DNA of 64,000 bases from Streptomyces sp. NBC_00358 (GCF_036099295.1 NZ_CP107976.1:4216001-4280000), one strand, 5' to 3'; shown: positions 50,019 through 59,686, counted from the stretch's first letter. Notes: generated by a model from the letters alone, not told the origin. A program made the numbers and translations.

Positions 50019-51761
50019 TTACGCGCTGAGCAGCTTGCGCACCCGGTCCTGTCCGACGGCGAGCAGCAGCGTGGGCAGGCGCGGCCCGGTGTCGCGGCCG
50101 ACGAGCAGGTGGTAGAGCCGGGCGAAGAAGGTGCGCTGGGCGACCTTGATCTCGGCGGGGAGTTCCTTGGCGGTGGCGTCGGCGGGGAAGCCCGCCTGGA
50201 CCTTGGGAACTCCGTAGACGAGGTGGGTGAGGCCGTCCAGGGACCAGTTCGCCTCCAGTCCTTCGAGGAGCAGGCGCAGCGACTCGCGGCCCTGGTCGTC
50301 GAGGGACTTCAGGAGCTCGACGTCGGGTTCGCCGCGCACGACGGTGCGCTCCTCGGCGGGGACCTGGGTGTTGATCCAGGTCTCGGCCTTGTCGAGGCGG
50401 GGGCGGACCTCGTCGAGGGAGGCGAGCGGGTTCTCGGGGTCGAGCTCGCTCAGGATGCGCAGCGTCTGGTCCTCGGCGCCGGCGGTGATGTCGGCGACGG
50501 AGGCGAGGGTGCGGTACGCCATCGGGCGGGGGGTCCTGGGCAGGTCCCCGGCGGCGGTGCCGACGGCACGGGTGTACGCGGCGGCGTCGGCCGGGAGGAC
50601 CGAGCCCTCGGCCACCTTGCCGGCGAGCTTGTCCCACTCGTCGTAGAGCCGCTGGATCTCCTGGTCGAAGGCGATCTTGAACGACTGGTTGGGGCGGCGG
50701 CGGGCGTACAGCCAGCGCAGCAGTTGCGGCTCCATGATCTGGAGCGCGTCGGCCGGGGTGGGGACCCCGCCCTTGCTGCTGGACATCTTGGCCATGCCGG
50801 AGATGCCGACGAAGGCGTACATCGGTCCGATGGGCTGCTTGCCGCCGAAGAGTCCGACGATCTGGCCGCCGACCTGGAAGGAGGATCCCGGGGAGGAGTG
50901 GTCGACACCGCTCGGCTCGAAGACGACGCCCTCGTAGGCCCAGCGCATGGGCCAGTCGACCTTCCAGACCAGCTTGCCGCGGTTGAACTCGCTGAGCAGG
51001 ACGGTCTCGGCGAAGCCGCAGGCGGAGCAGGTGTAGGACAGCTCCGTCGTCGTGTCGTCGTAGCCCGTGACGGTGGTCAGGTCCTTCTCGCACTGCCCGC
51101 AGTAGGGCTTGTACGGGTAGTACCCGGAGGCGGAGCTGCCGTCGTCCTCGGCGGCGGCGCCCGATCCCTCGGCCGCTTCGAGCTCGGCCTCGTCGACCGG
51201 CTTCTGGCCCTGCTGCTTCTTGGCGGGGGCCTTCTTGGTGCGGTACTGGTCGAGGATCGCGTCGATGTCACCGCGGTGCTTCATCGCGAACAGGACCTGC
51301 TCGCGGTAGGTGCCCGCGGTGTACTGCTCGGTCTGGCTGATCCCGTCGTACTCGACGCCGAGCTCGGCGAGCGCCGCGGTCATGGCGGCCTTGAAGTGCT
51401 CGGACCAGTTCGGGTACGCCGAGCCGACGGGCGCCGGGACGGAGGTCAGCGGCTTGCCGATGTGCTCGGCCCACGACTCGTCGACGCCCGGGATGCCGGC
51501 CGGAACCTTGCGGTAGCGGTCGTAGTCGTCCCAGGAGATCAGGTGGCGCACGGTGTGCCCGCGGCGGCGGATCTCGTCGGCGACGAGGTGCGGGGTCATG
51601 ACCTCGCGGAGGTTGCCGAGGTGGATCGGACCGGACGGGGAGAGCCCGGACGCGACGACAACAGGTTTGCCCGGGGCCCGACGCTCCGACTCCTCGATGA
51701 CCTCATCCGCGAAACGGGAGACCCAGTCGGTGGTCTCGGTGCTCTGAGCCACGATGCGCAC
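50019..51761 (-). CDS. lysS: Class I (archaeal-type) lysyl-tRNA synthetase
   Basis: A 580-residue class I LysRS. It carries the class I HIGH-type motif in SGPIHLGNLRE and the KMSKS-type MSSSKGG, a Cys4 zinc-ribbon-like module (CGQCEKD ... CSACGF) and the helical anticodon-binding C-terminus. It charges tRNA-Lys; it is not the class II enzyme of most bacteria. The GTG at 51761 gives the usual N-terminus (IVAQSTETTDWV) with AAGGA upstream; a TTG further upstream is in frame. It is divergent from argS. Confidence 0.95.
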   Translation of the reverse strand: MRIVAQSTETTDWVSRFADEVIEESERRAPGKPVVVASGLSPSGPIHLGNLREVMTPHLVADEIRRRGHTVRHLISWDDYDRYRKVPAGIPGVDESWAEHIGKPLTSVPAPVGSAYPNWSEHFKAAMTAALAELGVEYDGISQTEQYTAGTYREQVLFAMKHRGDIDAILDQYRTKKAPAKKQQGQKPVDEAELEAAEGSGAAAEDDGSSASGYYPYKPYCGQCEKDLTTVTGYDDTTTELSYTCSACGFAETVLLSEFNRGKLVWKVDWPMRWAYEGVVFEPSGVDHSSPGSSFQVGGQIVGLFGGKQPIGPMYAFVGISGMAKMSSSKGGVPTPADALQIMEPQLLRWLYARRRPNQSFKIAFDQEIQRLYDEWDKLAGKVAEGSVLPADAAAYTRAVGTAAGDLPRTPRPMAYRTLASVADITAGAEDQTLRILSELDPENPLASLDEVRPRLDKAETWINTQVPAEERTVVRGEPDVELLKSLDDQGRESLRLLLEGLEANWSLDGLTHLVYGVPKVQAGFPADATAKELPAEIKVAQRTFFARLYHLLVGRDTGPRLPTLLLAVGQDRVRKLLSA

Positions 51762-51924
51762 GTCCTTCTTCCTCAATACGCCGGTACGGCTGACGCGACC
51801 ATTCTCCCAGCTCGGGCCTCAACCGCGAAAACGGCTTTTCACCGCGTGGGATACTGGCTTTCCTTGTACTCAGAGTCTCCGTATTCAGAGTCTCCGGAAC
51901 CCGAGCAGAAACGGCAGCCACTCC

Positions 51925-53694
51925 ATGGCCTCGGTCACGTCCCTCACCGCTTCCGTCCATCAGCGCCTCGCGGACGCCCTCTCGGCAGCTCTGCCCGAGG
52001 CCGGTTCCGCTGACCCGCTGCTGCGCCGAAGCGACCGGGCCGATTTCCAGGCCAACGGGATCCTGGCCCTCGCCAAGAAGGCGAAGGCGAACCCGCGCGA
52101 GCTGGCGACGCAGGTCGTGTCCCGGGTCGAGTCGGGTGACGTGATCCAGGACATCGAGGTCTCCGGGCCCGGCTTCCTGAACATCACGATCACCGACCGG
52201 GCGATCGTGTCGAACCTGGCGGAGCGGTACGCGGACGGTGAGCGCCTCGGGGTGCCCCTCGCGGCGAACCCCGGCACGACGGTGATCGACTACGCGCAGC
52301 CGAACGTGGCCAAGGAGATGCACGTCGGGCATCTGCGGTCCGCGGTGATCGGTGACGCGGTGGTGCAGATCCTGGAGTTCACGGGCGAGTCCGTCGTGCG
52401 CCGGCACCACATCGGCGACTGGGGCACGCAGTTCGGCATGCTCATCCAGTATCTGATCGAGCACCCGCACGAGCTGGACCACAAGGGCGGCGAGGTCTCC
52501 GGCGAGGAGGCCATGTCGAACCTGAACCGGCTCTACAAGGCGGCGCGGACCGTCTTCGACTCCGACGAGGAGTTCAAGACGCGGGCGCGGCGCCGGGTGG
52601 TGGACCTCCAGGCGGGTGAGCCCGAGACGCTGGCCATGTGGCAGAGGTTCGTGGACGAGTCGAAGATCTACTTCTACTCGGTCTTCGACAAGCTGGACAT
52701 GGAGATCCACGACGCCGACGTGGTGGGCGAGTCCGGCTACAACGACATGCTGGACGAGACGTGCCGGCTCCTGGAGGAGTCGGGCGTGGCGGTCCGTTCG
52801 GACGGCGCGCTGTGCGTGTTCTTCGACGACGTGAAGGGCCCGGACGGCAACCCGGTGCCGCTCATCGTGAAGAAGTCGGACGGCGGCTACGGCTACGCGG
52901 CGACCGACCTCTCCGCGATCCGTGACCGCGTCGTCAACCTGAAGGCCGACAGCCTGATCTACGTGGTGGACGCCCGGCAGTCCCTGCACTTCAAGATGGT
53001 CTTCGAGACCGCGCGCAGGGCCGGCTGGCTGAACGACGACGTCAAGGCCCACCAGCTCGCGTTCGGCACGGTGTTGGGCAAGGACGGCAAGCCGTTCAAG
53101 ACGCGTGAGGGCGAGACGGTCCGGCTGGTCGACCTCCTCGACGAGGCGATCGACCGGGCGACGGCCGTCGTGCGGGAGAAGGCCGAGAAGGTGGGCCTGA
53201 GCGAGCGGGAGATCGAGGAGAACGGCCGGTACGTCGGCATCGGCGCCGTGAAGTACGCGGACCTGTCCACCTCGGCCGTGCGGGACTACAAGTTCGACCT
53301 GGACCAGATGGTCTCGCTGAACGGTGACACGTCCGTGTACCTCCAGTACGCGTACGCCCGTATCCGGTCGATCTTCGGCAAGGCCGGCGACCGTGCGCCG
53401 CTGGCCCACCCGGAGCTCGAACTGGCCCCCGCGGAGCGGGCGTTGGGTCTGCACCTGGACCGGTTCGGCGAGACGCTGGAGGAGGTCGCCGCCGAGTACG
53501 CCCCGCACAAGCTGGCGGCGTACCTGTACCAACTGGCCTCGCTCTACACGACGTTCTACGACCAGTGCCCGGTCATCAAGCCGGCTCCGGCGCAGGAGGT
53601 CGCGGAGAACCGGCTGTTCCTCTGCGACCTGACGGCCCGCACGCTGCACCAGGGCATGGCCCTGCTGGGCATCAGGACGCCCGAGCGGCTCTGA
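51925..53694 (+). CDS. argS: Arginyl-tRNA synthetase
   Basis: A 589-residue class I ArgRS. It has the Arg-tRNA synthetase N-terminal additional domain (1-85), the catalytic domain with HIGH-type NVAKEMHVGHLRS and GDWGTQFGM, and the DALR anticodon-binding domain ending LTARTLHQGMALLGIRTPERL. The start MASVTSL is the family's N-terminus. It is divergent from lysS with a 163-base gap and ends at a strong terminator. Confidence 0.97.
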   Translation: MASVTSLTASVHQRLADALSAALPEAGSADPLLRRSDRADFQANGILALAKKAKANPRELATQVVSRVESGDVIQDIEVSGPGFLNITITDRAIVSNLAERYADGERLGVPLAANPGTTVIDYAQPNVAKEMHVGHLRSAVIGDAVVQILEFTGESVVRRHHIGDWGTQFGMLIQYLIEHPHELDHKGGEVSGEEAMSNLNRLYKAARTVFDSDEEFKTRARRRVVDLQAGEPETLAMWQRFVDESKIYFYSVFDKLDMEIHDADVVGESGYNDMLDETCRLLEESGVAVRSDGALCVFFDDVKGPDGNPVPLIVKKSDGGYGYAATDLSAIRDRVVNLKADSLIYVVDARQSLHFKMVFETARRAGWLNDDVKAHQLAFGTVLGKDGKPFKTREGETVRLVDLLDEAIDRATAVVREKAEKVGLSEREIEENGRYVGIGAVKYADLSTSAVRDYKFDLDQMVSLNGDTSVYLQYAYARIRSIFGKAGDRAPLAHPELELAPAERALGLHLDRFGETLEEVAAEYAPHKLAAYLYQLASLYTTFYDQCPVIKPAPAQEVAENRLFLCDLTARTLHQGMALLGIRTPERL

Positions 53695-53707
53695 TCACGG
53701 CTTTCGT

Positions 53708-53749
53708 GAAGAGCCCCGCACCCAGGATCACCGGGGTGCGGGGCTCTTC
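53708..53749. terminator. Terminator of argS
   Basis: A 16-bp perfect stem (53708-53723 with 53734-53749) with a ten-base loop, starting 13 bases after the argS stop codon. Confidence 0.9.
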
Positions 53750-53896
53750 GCCGTCCGGGGGCGCTCCCGCGGTGCCTCCCGGGTGAACGCGCACCACAAC
53801 AACGCCTCGCCACCCCCTCCATGTCTCGCCGGAGGCCCGGGCCGTGTTCCCCGGAACCCGGTGGGAAGCGGGCCGCCCGTTGTCAGTGGTGGCCCC

Positions 53897-53902
53897 TACA
53901 GT
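53897..53902 (+). promoter_or_regulatory. Candidate -10 box, leaderless start of the DUF4253 gene
   Basis: TACAGT ends seven bases before the ATG at 53910. No Shine-Dalgarno is present. Confidence 0.45.
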
Positions 53903-53909
53903 CACCGGC

Positions 53910-54788
53910 ATGGCGACTCTTCCCAATCCGCTGCCGCGGCTGGCGGCAGACCCGACCGGGCGCACGCTCGGGCTTCAGCTCCCCGCGGGGAGACTCATCG
54001 ACACGACCCATGACGGGACGTGGCACGAGCCCCTGCTGTGGCACGCCGAGGAGCGGCCCGCCCCGGGGGACCGGACCGCGTTGAGTCCCGCGCGGGCGTC
54101 GGGCCTGCTGCCCGTACTCCTGGACGTCGGTGGCGCGCAGCAGGGCCCCGAGGAATGGGAGTTGATGCCCGACGAGATGTCGTACGCCGGGGACCACGAC
54201 GCCGACGAGGTGCTGGCCGACTTCTGGGAGCAGTACGCGGCGGACGAACTCGACGGCGACAAGGAGTACGCGAGCAGGGAGGTCGTGGAGAGTCTCTTCG
54301 GCAAGCCGGACCCCTACGACGCGACCGTCGCGCCGTACGGCCCCACGTGGCCGGGACTCGCCGCCGCCACACCGCTGGAGGCCGATCCGGAAGCCCGCGC
54401 GGCGGAGATCTCCGACGCCCTCGCGGACCGCGGCTCGTGGCTGAAGGAGCCGCGCCTGGCCCTCGTTCCGGCGCGCCGCAGCGCGGACATCCCTGCCGCG
54501 CTCGGCTGGACGGGCCCGCTGAACCACGAGAACGACGTGGCGCGCCTGTGCGCCGTCCTCCGCTCCTGGGAGGACCGCTTCGGGATACGCGTGGTGGCGC
54601 TGACCTTCGACCAGTTGGTGGTGTCCGTCGCGGCGCCGCCGACGACCATGGCGGAAGCCGAGGCCGTCGCCGCCGAGCACTTCGCCTTCTGCCCGGACAA
54701 CATCACCCAGGGCCACCACCCGACCCTGCGCGCGTACGCCGAGCGGGAGGTGCTGAACGAACGGCTGTGGACCTTCTGGTGGGACTGA
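53910..54788 (+). CDS. DUF4253 domain protein
   Basis: A 292-residue cytoplasmic protein. The C-terminal half (PARRSADIPAALGWTGPLNHENDVARL ... DRFGIRVVALTFDQLVVSVAAPP) matches the DUF4253 family, found in many Streptomyces and sometimes linked with SMI1/KNR4-like immunity proteins. The N-terminal half is acidic and less conserved. The start is chosen at MATLPNP because of the -10 box and weak support for the upstream GTG. The stop codon is inside the first unit of a 26-bp tandem repeat. Confidence 0.82.
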   Translation: MATLPNPLPRLAADPTGRTLGLQLPAGRLIDTTHDGTWHEPLLWHAEERPAPGDRTALSPARASGLLPVLLDVGGAQQGPEEWELMPDEMSYAGDHDADEVLADFWEQYAADELDGDKEYASREVVESLFGKPDPYDATVAPYGPTWPGLAAATPLEADPEARAAEISDALADRGSWLKEPRLALVPARRSADIPAALGWTGPLNHENDVARLCAVLRSWEDRFGIRVVALTFDQLVVSVAAPPTTMAEAEAVAAEHFAFCPDNITQGHHPTLRAYAEREVLNERLWTFWWD

Positions 54789-54911
54789 CCTCTTCGTCCG
54801 GCCTCCCGGACTGAGCCCTTCGACCGGCCTCCCGGACTGAGCCCTTCGTCCGGCCGCCGGGACTGAGACCTTCGTCCGGGCGCCGGGACTGAGACCTTCG
54901 TCCGGGCGCCG
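54782..54911. repeat. Five tandem 26-bp repeats
   Basis: Units start at 54782, 54808, 54834, 54860 and 54886, each beginning GGACTGA and containing CTTCG-CCGG (for example GGACTGAGACCTTCGTCCGG). The first unit contains the last codon and TGA of the DUF4253 gene. The array fills most of the gap before the ECF sigma gene. Confidence 0.93.
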
Positions 54912-55015
54912 GAAAACTCGTCGGCCCGAAGCGGGAACTCGAAAGCGGGCTTCGGCGGACAACGGGTGACCCTGCCCCCGTCTTCGAGGAGATCCATGCG
55001 ACCGAGAGGCGACCG

Positions 55016-55705
55016 ATGACCGTCTCACCGAGCGTCGGAGTCCACAGTCCCCCCACCGCCGCTGCCGCCGCCGGTTCGGACAGCGGTGTCGGAGCGGGCG
55101 AGGACGGTGACTCCGACGCCTCGGTGATCGAACGGTCCTGGGACGAACCCGACGTGTTCGCCGAGCTGTTCCACCGCTACGCCGACGACATCCACCGGTA
55201 CGCGGCCAGGCGGCTCGGCACGGAGGCGGCCGACGATCTGATGGCCGAGACCTTCGTGATCGCCTTCCAGCGGCGGCGCCGTTACGACCTGTCGAGGCCG
55301 CACGCGCGCCCTTGGCTGTACGGCATCGTCACGCGTCTGATCGGCGGCCACCGGCGGGCCGAGTCGCGGCGTCTGCGGGCGATGACGCGAGTCGCCTCCG
55401 CGGCTCCCGCCGACGGGGGCGGCGGCGAGCCGCTGGCGGAGCGGGTGGCCGCACGGATCAGTGCCGAGAGCACCCGCGGCGCCCTTTGGGCGGCCCTGGC
55501 GAAACTGCCCGCGCGCCACCGTGACGTCCTGCTGGTCGTCGCCTGGGGAGACCTTGAGTACGCGGAGGCCGCCGAGGCCCTGGGCATACCCCTGGGCACG
55601 GTGCGCTCGCGGCTGCACCGGGCCCGGAAGAAGCTGCGCGAAGCCCTGGGCGGGTCGGATCCGACAGCCTTTCGAGAGGACCAGGAGGAACCCCGCCGTG
55701 GATGA
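55016..55705 (+). CDS. ECF-type RNA polymerase sigma factor
   Basis: A 229-residue sigma-70 family protein with region 2 (ELFHRYADDIHRYAARRLG ... DLMAETFVIAFQRR) and region 4 (LPARHRDVLLVVAWGDLEYAEAAEALGIPLGTVRSRLHRARKKL). A 35-residue Gly/Asp/Ser-rich N-terminus precedes region 2. GAGAGG lies before the ATG. It overlaps the next gene by eight bases; this gene pair (sigma plus CU044_5270-type protein) recurs in actinobacteria, the partner acting as a presumed regulator. Confidence 0.92.
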   Translation: MTVSPSVGVHSPPTAAAAAGSDSGVGAGEDGDSDASVIERSWDEPDVFAELFHRYADDIHRYAARRLGTEAADDLMAETFVIAFQRRRRYDLSRPHARPWLYGIVTRLIGGHRRAESRRLRAMTRVASAAPADGGGGEPLAERVAARISAESTRGALWAALAKLPARHRDVLLVVAWGDLEYAEAAEALGIPLGTVRSRLHRARKKLREALGGSDPTAFREDQEEPRRG

Positions 55706-56864
55706 CCTCACCCTTGTACGCGACCTCGGGGGCGACCAGCCCTCGCCGACCGACCGGGCGCGCGCCGTCGCCTTCGCCCGGCTGCGGAACGCCATCGGCG
55801 AGGAGACCCGCGCCGGGGGCAAGGCACTCGACCTGCAGCCGCCCCTCACGCGGCGGCTGCTGTTCCGTGCGGCGATCGCGGCCACCGGCACCGCGGCGGT
55901 GGCCGGCACGACCGTCCTCGCCGTCCGCGCCGGGGGACCGCGGTTGACCACGCTCAACGCCGCCCAGGTACTGCGCAGGGCCGCGGACCGGTCGCGTGCG
56001 GATGACAACGGTATGCCGATCCCTCGCGACGACCAGTACATGTACTCGAAGGAGATCACCCATCGGACCTACGACCGGGGCGGGCGCAAGATGCGGCTCG
56101 TCGACGAGTGCTGGTTGTCGGTGGACGGCTCCAAGACCACCCGCTACATCTACAACGGCAGGATTCAGGACGACCCACCACTGGGCAAGCACGAGGTGCA
56201 GTCGATCCCCCTCCAGTACGCGAAGCTGAAGAAGTGGCCGACCGACCCGGACGAGCTTCTCAAGTGGTTCCGGGGCGGCGGGGCCCCTGCGAAGGATCCG
56301 CAGCTGGACATGGGGGCGTACTTTGAAGCGTGCATGTTCCTGCGGGGTCCCCGGGTCCTGCCTCCGGGATTGCGGGCCGCCGCGTTCGAGGCCCTCTCGA
56401 AGATGCCCGCCATCAGGATCGACCATGACCGGGTGAACGCGCTCGGCCGGCACGGCATAGGGATCTCCTACCCCAAGACGTCGATGGGTTTCCTCTTCGA
56501 CTCGAAGACCTACGCCTACCTCGGGATATTCGAGCGGGGACACTCGGACAAGAACGGGGGGTTCTCACAGGTCAGAGGCGTCGTGGTGCAAGGAGTGGTG
56601 GACAGGATCGGCCAGCGGCCGACCGTCCGGGACACGGTCCGGACAACTCCATCCACCTCAACCTCCGCGTCTCCGTCTCCGTCTCCGTCTCCGTCACCGA
56701 GCGACGCGACCCCGTCCGCATCCACGTCCCCCGGCTCCGCGACCCCGTCTCCTGCCTCCCCGTCCCCGTCGCCCACCTCCGCGACCCCGACCCCGTCCGC
56801 TACTTCCCCAACCCCTTCCCCAGCCTCCGCAGCCCCTCGGCGATCTCCTCCGGCGTCTGGGTGA
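55698..56864 (+). CDS. CU044_5270 family protein, probable sigma-associated membrane protein
   Basis: A 388-residue protein. A cytoplasmic N-terminus (1-50; begins VDDLTLVRDLG) is followed by a membrane helix (about 54-74) and a large extracytoplasmic domain with YMYSKEITHRTYDRGG. The last 75 residues are a Ser/Thr/Pro-rich tail partly encoded by a TCTCCG hexanucleotide repeat. The GTG start has AGGAGGAA upstream and overlaps the sigma gene. The 3' end runs 65 bases into the convergent aminotransferase gene. An anti-sigma role is plausible but not shown. Confidence 0.85.
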   Translation: MDDLTLVRDLGGDQPSPTDRARAVAFARLRNAIGEETRAGGKALDLQPPLTRRLLFRAAIAATGTAAVAGTTVLAVRAGGPRLTTLNAAQVLRRAADRSRADDNGMPIPRDDQYMYSKEITHRTYDRGGRKMRLVDECWLSVDGSKTTRYIYNGRIQDDPPLGKHEVQSIPLQYAKLKKWPTDPDELLKWFRGGGAPAKDPQLDMGAYFEACMFLRGPRVLPPGLRAAAFEALSKMPAIRIDHDRVNALGRHGIGISYPKTSMGFLFDSKTYAYLGIFERGHSDKNGGFSQVRGVVVQGVVDRIGQRPTVRDTVRTTPSTSTSASPSPSPSPSPSDATPSASTSPGSATPSPASPSPSPTSATPTPSATSPTPSPASAAPRRSPPASG

Positions 56865-58008
56865 CGAAGCACAGGCGCAGGGTCGACGTCTCCGGTGTGC
56901 CCGCGTAGAAGGGCGCGCCGGGCACGTAGGCCACGCCCTGGTCCACCACCGGGCGGAGCAGGGCCGTGGTGTCGTACCCCTCCGGCAGTCGCGCCCAGAG
57001 GAACATGCCGCCTTCCGGACGGGTCCAGGTCGACCCGTCCGGGAGGGCGCCGCCGATGCCCGCGAGCATGGCGTCCCGGCGTTCGCGGTAGACGGCCGCG
57101 ACCTGGGCCACGTGGGAGTCCAGGTCGCGGTCGGCCAGATAGCGGGCGGCGGCGAGCTGGTTGACGGTCGGGGTGTGCAGATCGGCGGCCTGCTTGGCGA
57201 CGGCGCACGCGCGCCGCAGTGCCGCGGGCGCCCGCAGCCAGCCCAGCCGCATGCCGGGTGCCATCACCTTGGAGAAGGAACCGAGCAGCACGGTCCGGTC
57301 CCCGGCGCCCTCGTGGGAGGCGATCCACGGGACCCGCTCACCCTCGAAGCGCAGCTCTCCGTACGGGTCGTCCTCGACGATCCACAGTCCGCGCGCGGCG
57401 GCGACGCGGGCGACGGCGGCCCGGCGCTCGGCCGGCAGGGTGCGCCCGGTCGGATTCTGGAACGTGGGAACGGTGTAGAGCAGCTTCGGGCGTTCCCGGG
57501 CCACCAGTTCGTCGAGCGCCTCGGGGTCGATTCCGTCGTCGTCGCCGGGCACGGCCAGCACCCGCGCTCCGGCGAAGGCGAACGCCTGAAGTGCCGCCAG
57601 ATAGCAGGGACTTTCGACGAGGACGGTGTCGCCCGGTTCCAGCAGGGCCGTGGCGAGCAGCGACAGCGCCTGTTGCGAGCCGGTGGTGACGAGGATGTCG
57701 TCGGGCCCGGTCGGCAGTCCGCGCGCGCCGGTCCGCCCGGCGAGGGCCGCCCGCAGCGACGGTTCGCCCTCGGTCGTCGAGTACTGAAGGGCCCGTTCGG
57801 GTTCCTCGGCGAGGACGTCGCGGTACGCGGCCGCGATACCGGTCGCGTCGAACAGTTCCGGGGCGGGCAGCCCGCCCGCGAAGTTGATCACCTCGGGGCG
57901 GGCCGTGACCGCGAGGATGTCCCGTACCGGCGAACCCCCGATCGCGGCGGCCCTCGCGGCGAGCGGGGGCACGGGGGCGGTCGCGGCTGCGCGGTCGGTG
58001 ACGGTCAC
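56800..58008 (-). CDS. PLP-dependent aminotransferase (class I/II, 2-aminoadipate type)
   Basis: A 402-residue fold-type I aminotransferase. The PLP lysine is K247 (LLGSFSKVMAPGMRLGW); other family segments are FAGGLPAPELF, TTGSQQALSLLA, PTFQNPTGRTL and VEDDPYGELRF. It resembles the aminotransferase half of MocR regulators and LysN-type 2-aminoadipate transaminases, without the GntR domain. The GTG start is used. It ends in the opposite strand of the CU044_5270 gene. Confidence 0.9.
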   Translation of the reverse strand: MTVTDRAAATAPVPPLAARAAAIGGSPVRDILAVTARPEVINFAGGLPAPELFDATGIAAAYRDVLAEEPERALQYSTTEGEPSLRAALAGRTGARGLPTGPDDILVTTGSQQALSLLATALLEPGDTVLVESPCYLAALQAFAFAGARVLAVPGDDDGIDPEALDELVARERPKLLYTVPTFQNPTGRTLPAERRAAVARVAAARGLWIVEDDPYGELRFEGERVPWIASHEGAGDRTVLLGSFSKVMAPGMRLGWLRAPAALRRACAVAKQAADLHTPTVNQLAAARYLADRDLDSHVAQVAAVYRERRDAMLAGIGGALPDGSTWTRPEGGMFLWARLPEGYDTTALLRPVVDQGVAYVPGAPFYAGTPETSTLRLCFVTQTPEEIAEGLRRLGKGLGK

Positions 58009-58156
58009 GGTGACGGCTCCTTGTCCTTCTGTCCTTGCGGACGGCCCGTCCGGCCGGGGCCGGCTCGTGCCCGCACCCTAGGCCGACGCCTGTCGTCCAC
58101 ACCCGTCAATTCCGGTATACGGACGGGCAGTCCGGGCGGGAGTCGACCGTGCCCGA

Positions 58157-59686
58157 TCACCCGGTGGCGGCCACCTCCCACTCGCTGCTGCCCAGGGGAT
58201 GGTCGTACGCCGGTCTGCCCGTGTTCCCGCTCGTGCGGAACGCCTTACCGTGGTCGTCGACGCGTACCGTGCCGCTCTTCGTCCCGCTGGACCAGTCGAG
58301 TTCCAGGTACCAGCTCACGTCGTGCGCCCGCGCGTCAGCGACCACGTAGAAGACCTCGGGGTCGGACTCGCTTACCTTGTACGGGAAATCCCGTTGCCCG
58401 TTCTTGAGCGCGGTCACGGGCTGCCCCGCGTCGAGGTCCACGCTGAACGCCTTCGTCTGCACCCCGCTGCCGCAGCCCACGCCCATCGCGTAGTCGTTCC
58501 AGGCGAGCGGCACGCCCTTCTGCACCACCCGCACGTGCAGCGCCTCCAGGACGACGGTCGCCCTGCCCGTGCCCTGCACGGTCAGCGCGACCATCTGATC
58601 CCCGCTCGCGACCCCGCCGAGCGCGGTGACCCAGCCCCGCGCGTCCGACTCGTTCGGCGGCGGCGGGGGCACCTGCGCGGCGTCCCGGTTCACCAAGTAG
58701 TGCTGGCCGCACGGGCCGTCCCACTTGTACCCGTCGGCCACGACGGCCGGTGCGCCGGCGCCGTCCTCGGCCGTGCCCGCGCCTGAAGTGCCGTGCCCGG
58801 TCGGGGTGTTCTGGGGGACGGGTCCGCCGATCGACGAGACGGACACCTTGGGTCCGCCGCCCGGGGAGGCGGACGCCGAGGCCGACCCGTGGTGGGCACC
58901 GGCCGTCGCCTCGGCGCCCCGCGTGCCTGCGGAGTTCTGGATACCGAGGGCCACGGCCTCCCCCTTGGAGTCGTCCCCTCCGCCGGACCCGAAGTGCAGG
59001 GCCAGCGTGGTGGACACGATCGCGGTCACCACGACGGCGACGGCACCGGCGAGCAGCAGAGTCCGTCGGCTCCGCTTCACCGGCTCCCGCGCCGAGACGG
59101 ATTCCGAAACCGGCACCGACTCGGACTCGGACTCGGACTGCGGCAGTCGCGCAGGCTCCGGCTCCAACTCAGGTACGGACACCGATTCCGGGTCCGGGGC
59201 CGAAGCGGGAGACGGGGTCGGGTCCGGATCCCCGGCCGGGACCGAATCCGAGGTCGAATCCGCGGCCGTTGCGGGGGCCGTTGCGGGTGCCGGGGCCGTT
59301 GCTGGTGCCGGGGCCGGAATCACGGCCCTCTGCAACTGCCCCTCCCCCGGCACGGAACCCGTCGGGCTCCCGGCCGCCGCCCCGTCACCCGGGGCGGCGT
59401 CCGCCCCCGTGGCCGTGTCCGGCCGGGGCCCCGCGACCGGGGTCTTCTGCCTCCGCAGCGCGTCCGCGAGGACCCAGCTCCGGTGCAGTTCGATCAGCTC
59501 CTCCGGAGTCGCCCGGCACACGCGCGCGAGACGCTCCACGGGGGCGTAATCCGTCGGTACGGCATCCCCGTTGACGTACCGGTGCAACGTGGACGTACTC
59601 ACGTGCAGCCGTTTGGCGAGCACCCCGTAGCTGAGCCCGGACCGGGCCTTCAACTCCCGCATGAGCGCCGCGAACTCGTCCCCCAC
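58157..59686 (-). CDS. Membrane-spanning XRE-type regulator with extracytoplasmic domain
   Basis: A 509-residue protein. Residues 1-65 form an XRE/Cro-type helix-turn-helix (SYGVLAKRLHVSTSTLHRYVNG). A long Pro/Glu/Ser-rich, repetitive linker with SESES runs leads to one membrane helix (about 207-231) and a C-terminal extracytoplasmic domain with two possible cysteine partners (GPCGQHYLV and GVGCGSG). The layout suggests an outside sensor fused to a DNA-binding domain. The start follows GGAGG; the GTG three bases upstream is equally in frame. It is divergent from a DUF4232 lipoprotein gene. Confidence 0.85.
   Translation of the reverse strand: MGDEFAALMRELKARSGLSYGVLAKRLHVSTSTLHRYVNGDAVPTDYAPVERLARVCRATPEELIELHRSWVLADALRRQKTPVAGPRPDTATGADAAPGDGAAAGSPTGSVPGEGQLQRAVIPAPAPATAPAPATAPATAADSTSDSVPAGDPDPTPSPASAPDPESVSVPELEPEPARLPQSESESESVPVSESVSAREPVKRSRRTLLLAGAVAVVVTAIVSTTLALHFGSGGGDDSKGEAVALGIQNSAGTRGAEATAGAHHGSASASASPGGGPKVSVSSIGGPVPQNTPTGHGTSGAGTAEDGAGAPAVVADGYKWDGPCGQHYLVNRDAAQVPPPPPNESDARGWVTALGGVASGDQMVALTVQGTGRATVVLEALHVRVVQKGVPLAWNDYAMGVGCGSGVQTKAFSVDLDAGQPVTALKNGQRDFPYKVSESDPEVFYVVADARAHDVSWYLELDWSSGTKSGTVRVDDHGKAFRTSGNTGRPAYDHPLGSSEWEVAATG

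Noticed and set aside
54782..54911. CRISPR array
   Set aside because: Units are contiguous with no unique spacers, and no cas genes are in the window. The same holds for the other short tandem repeats.
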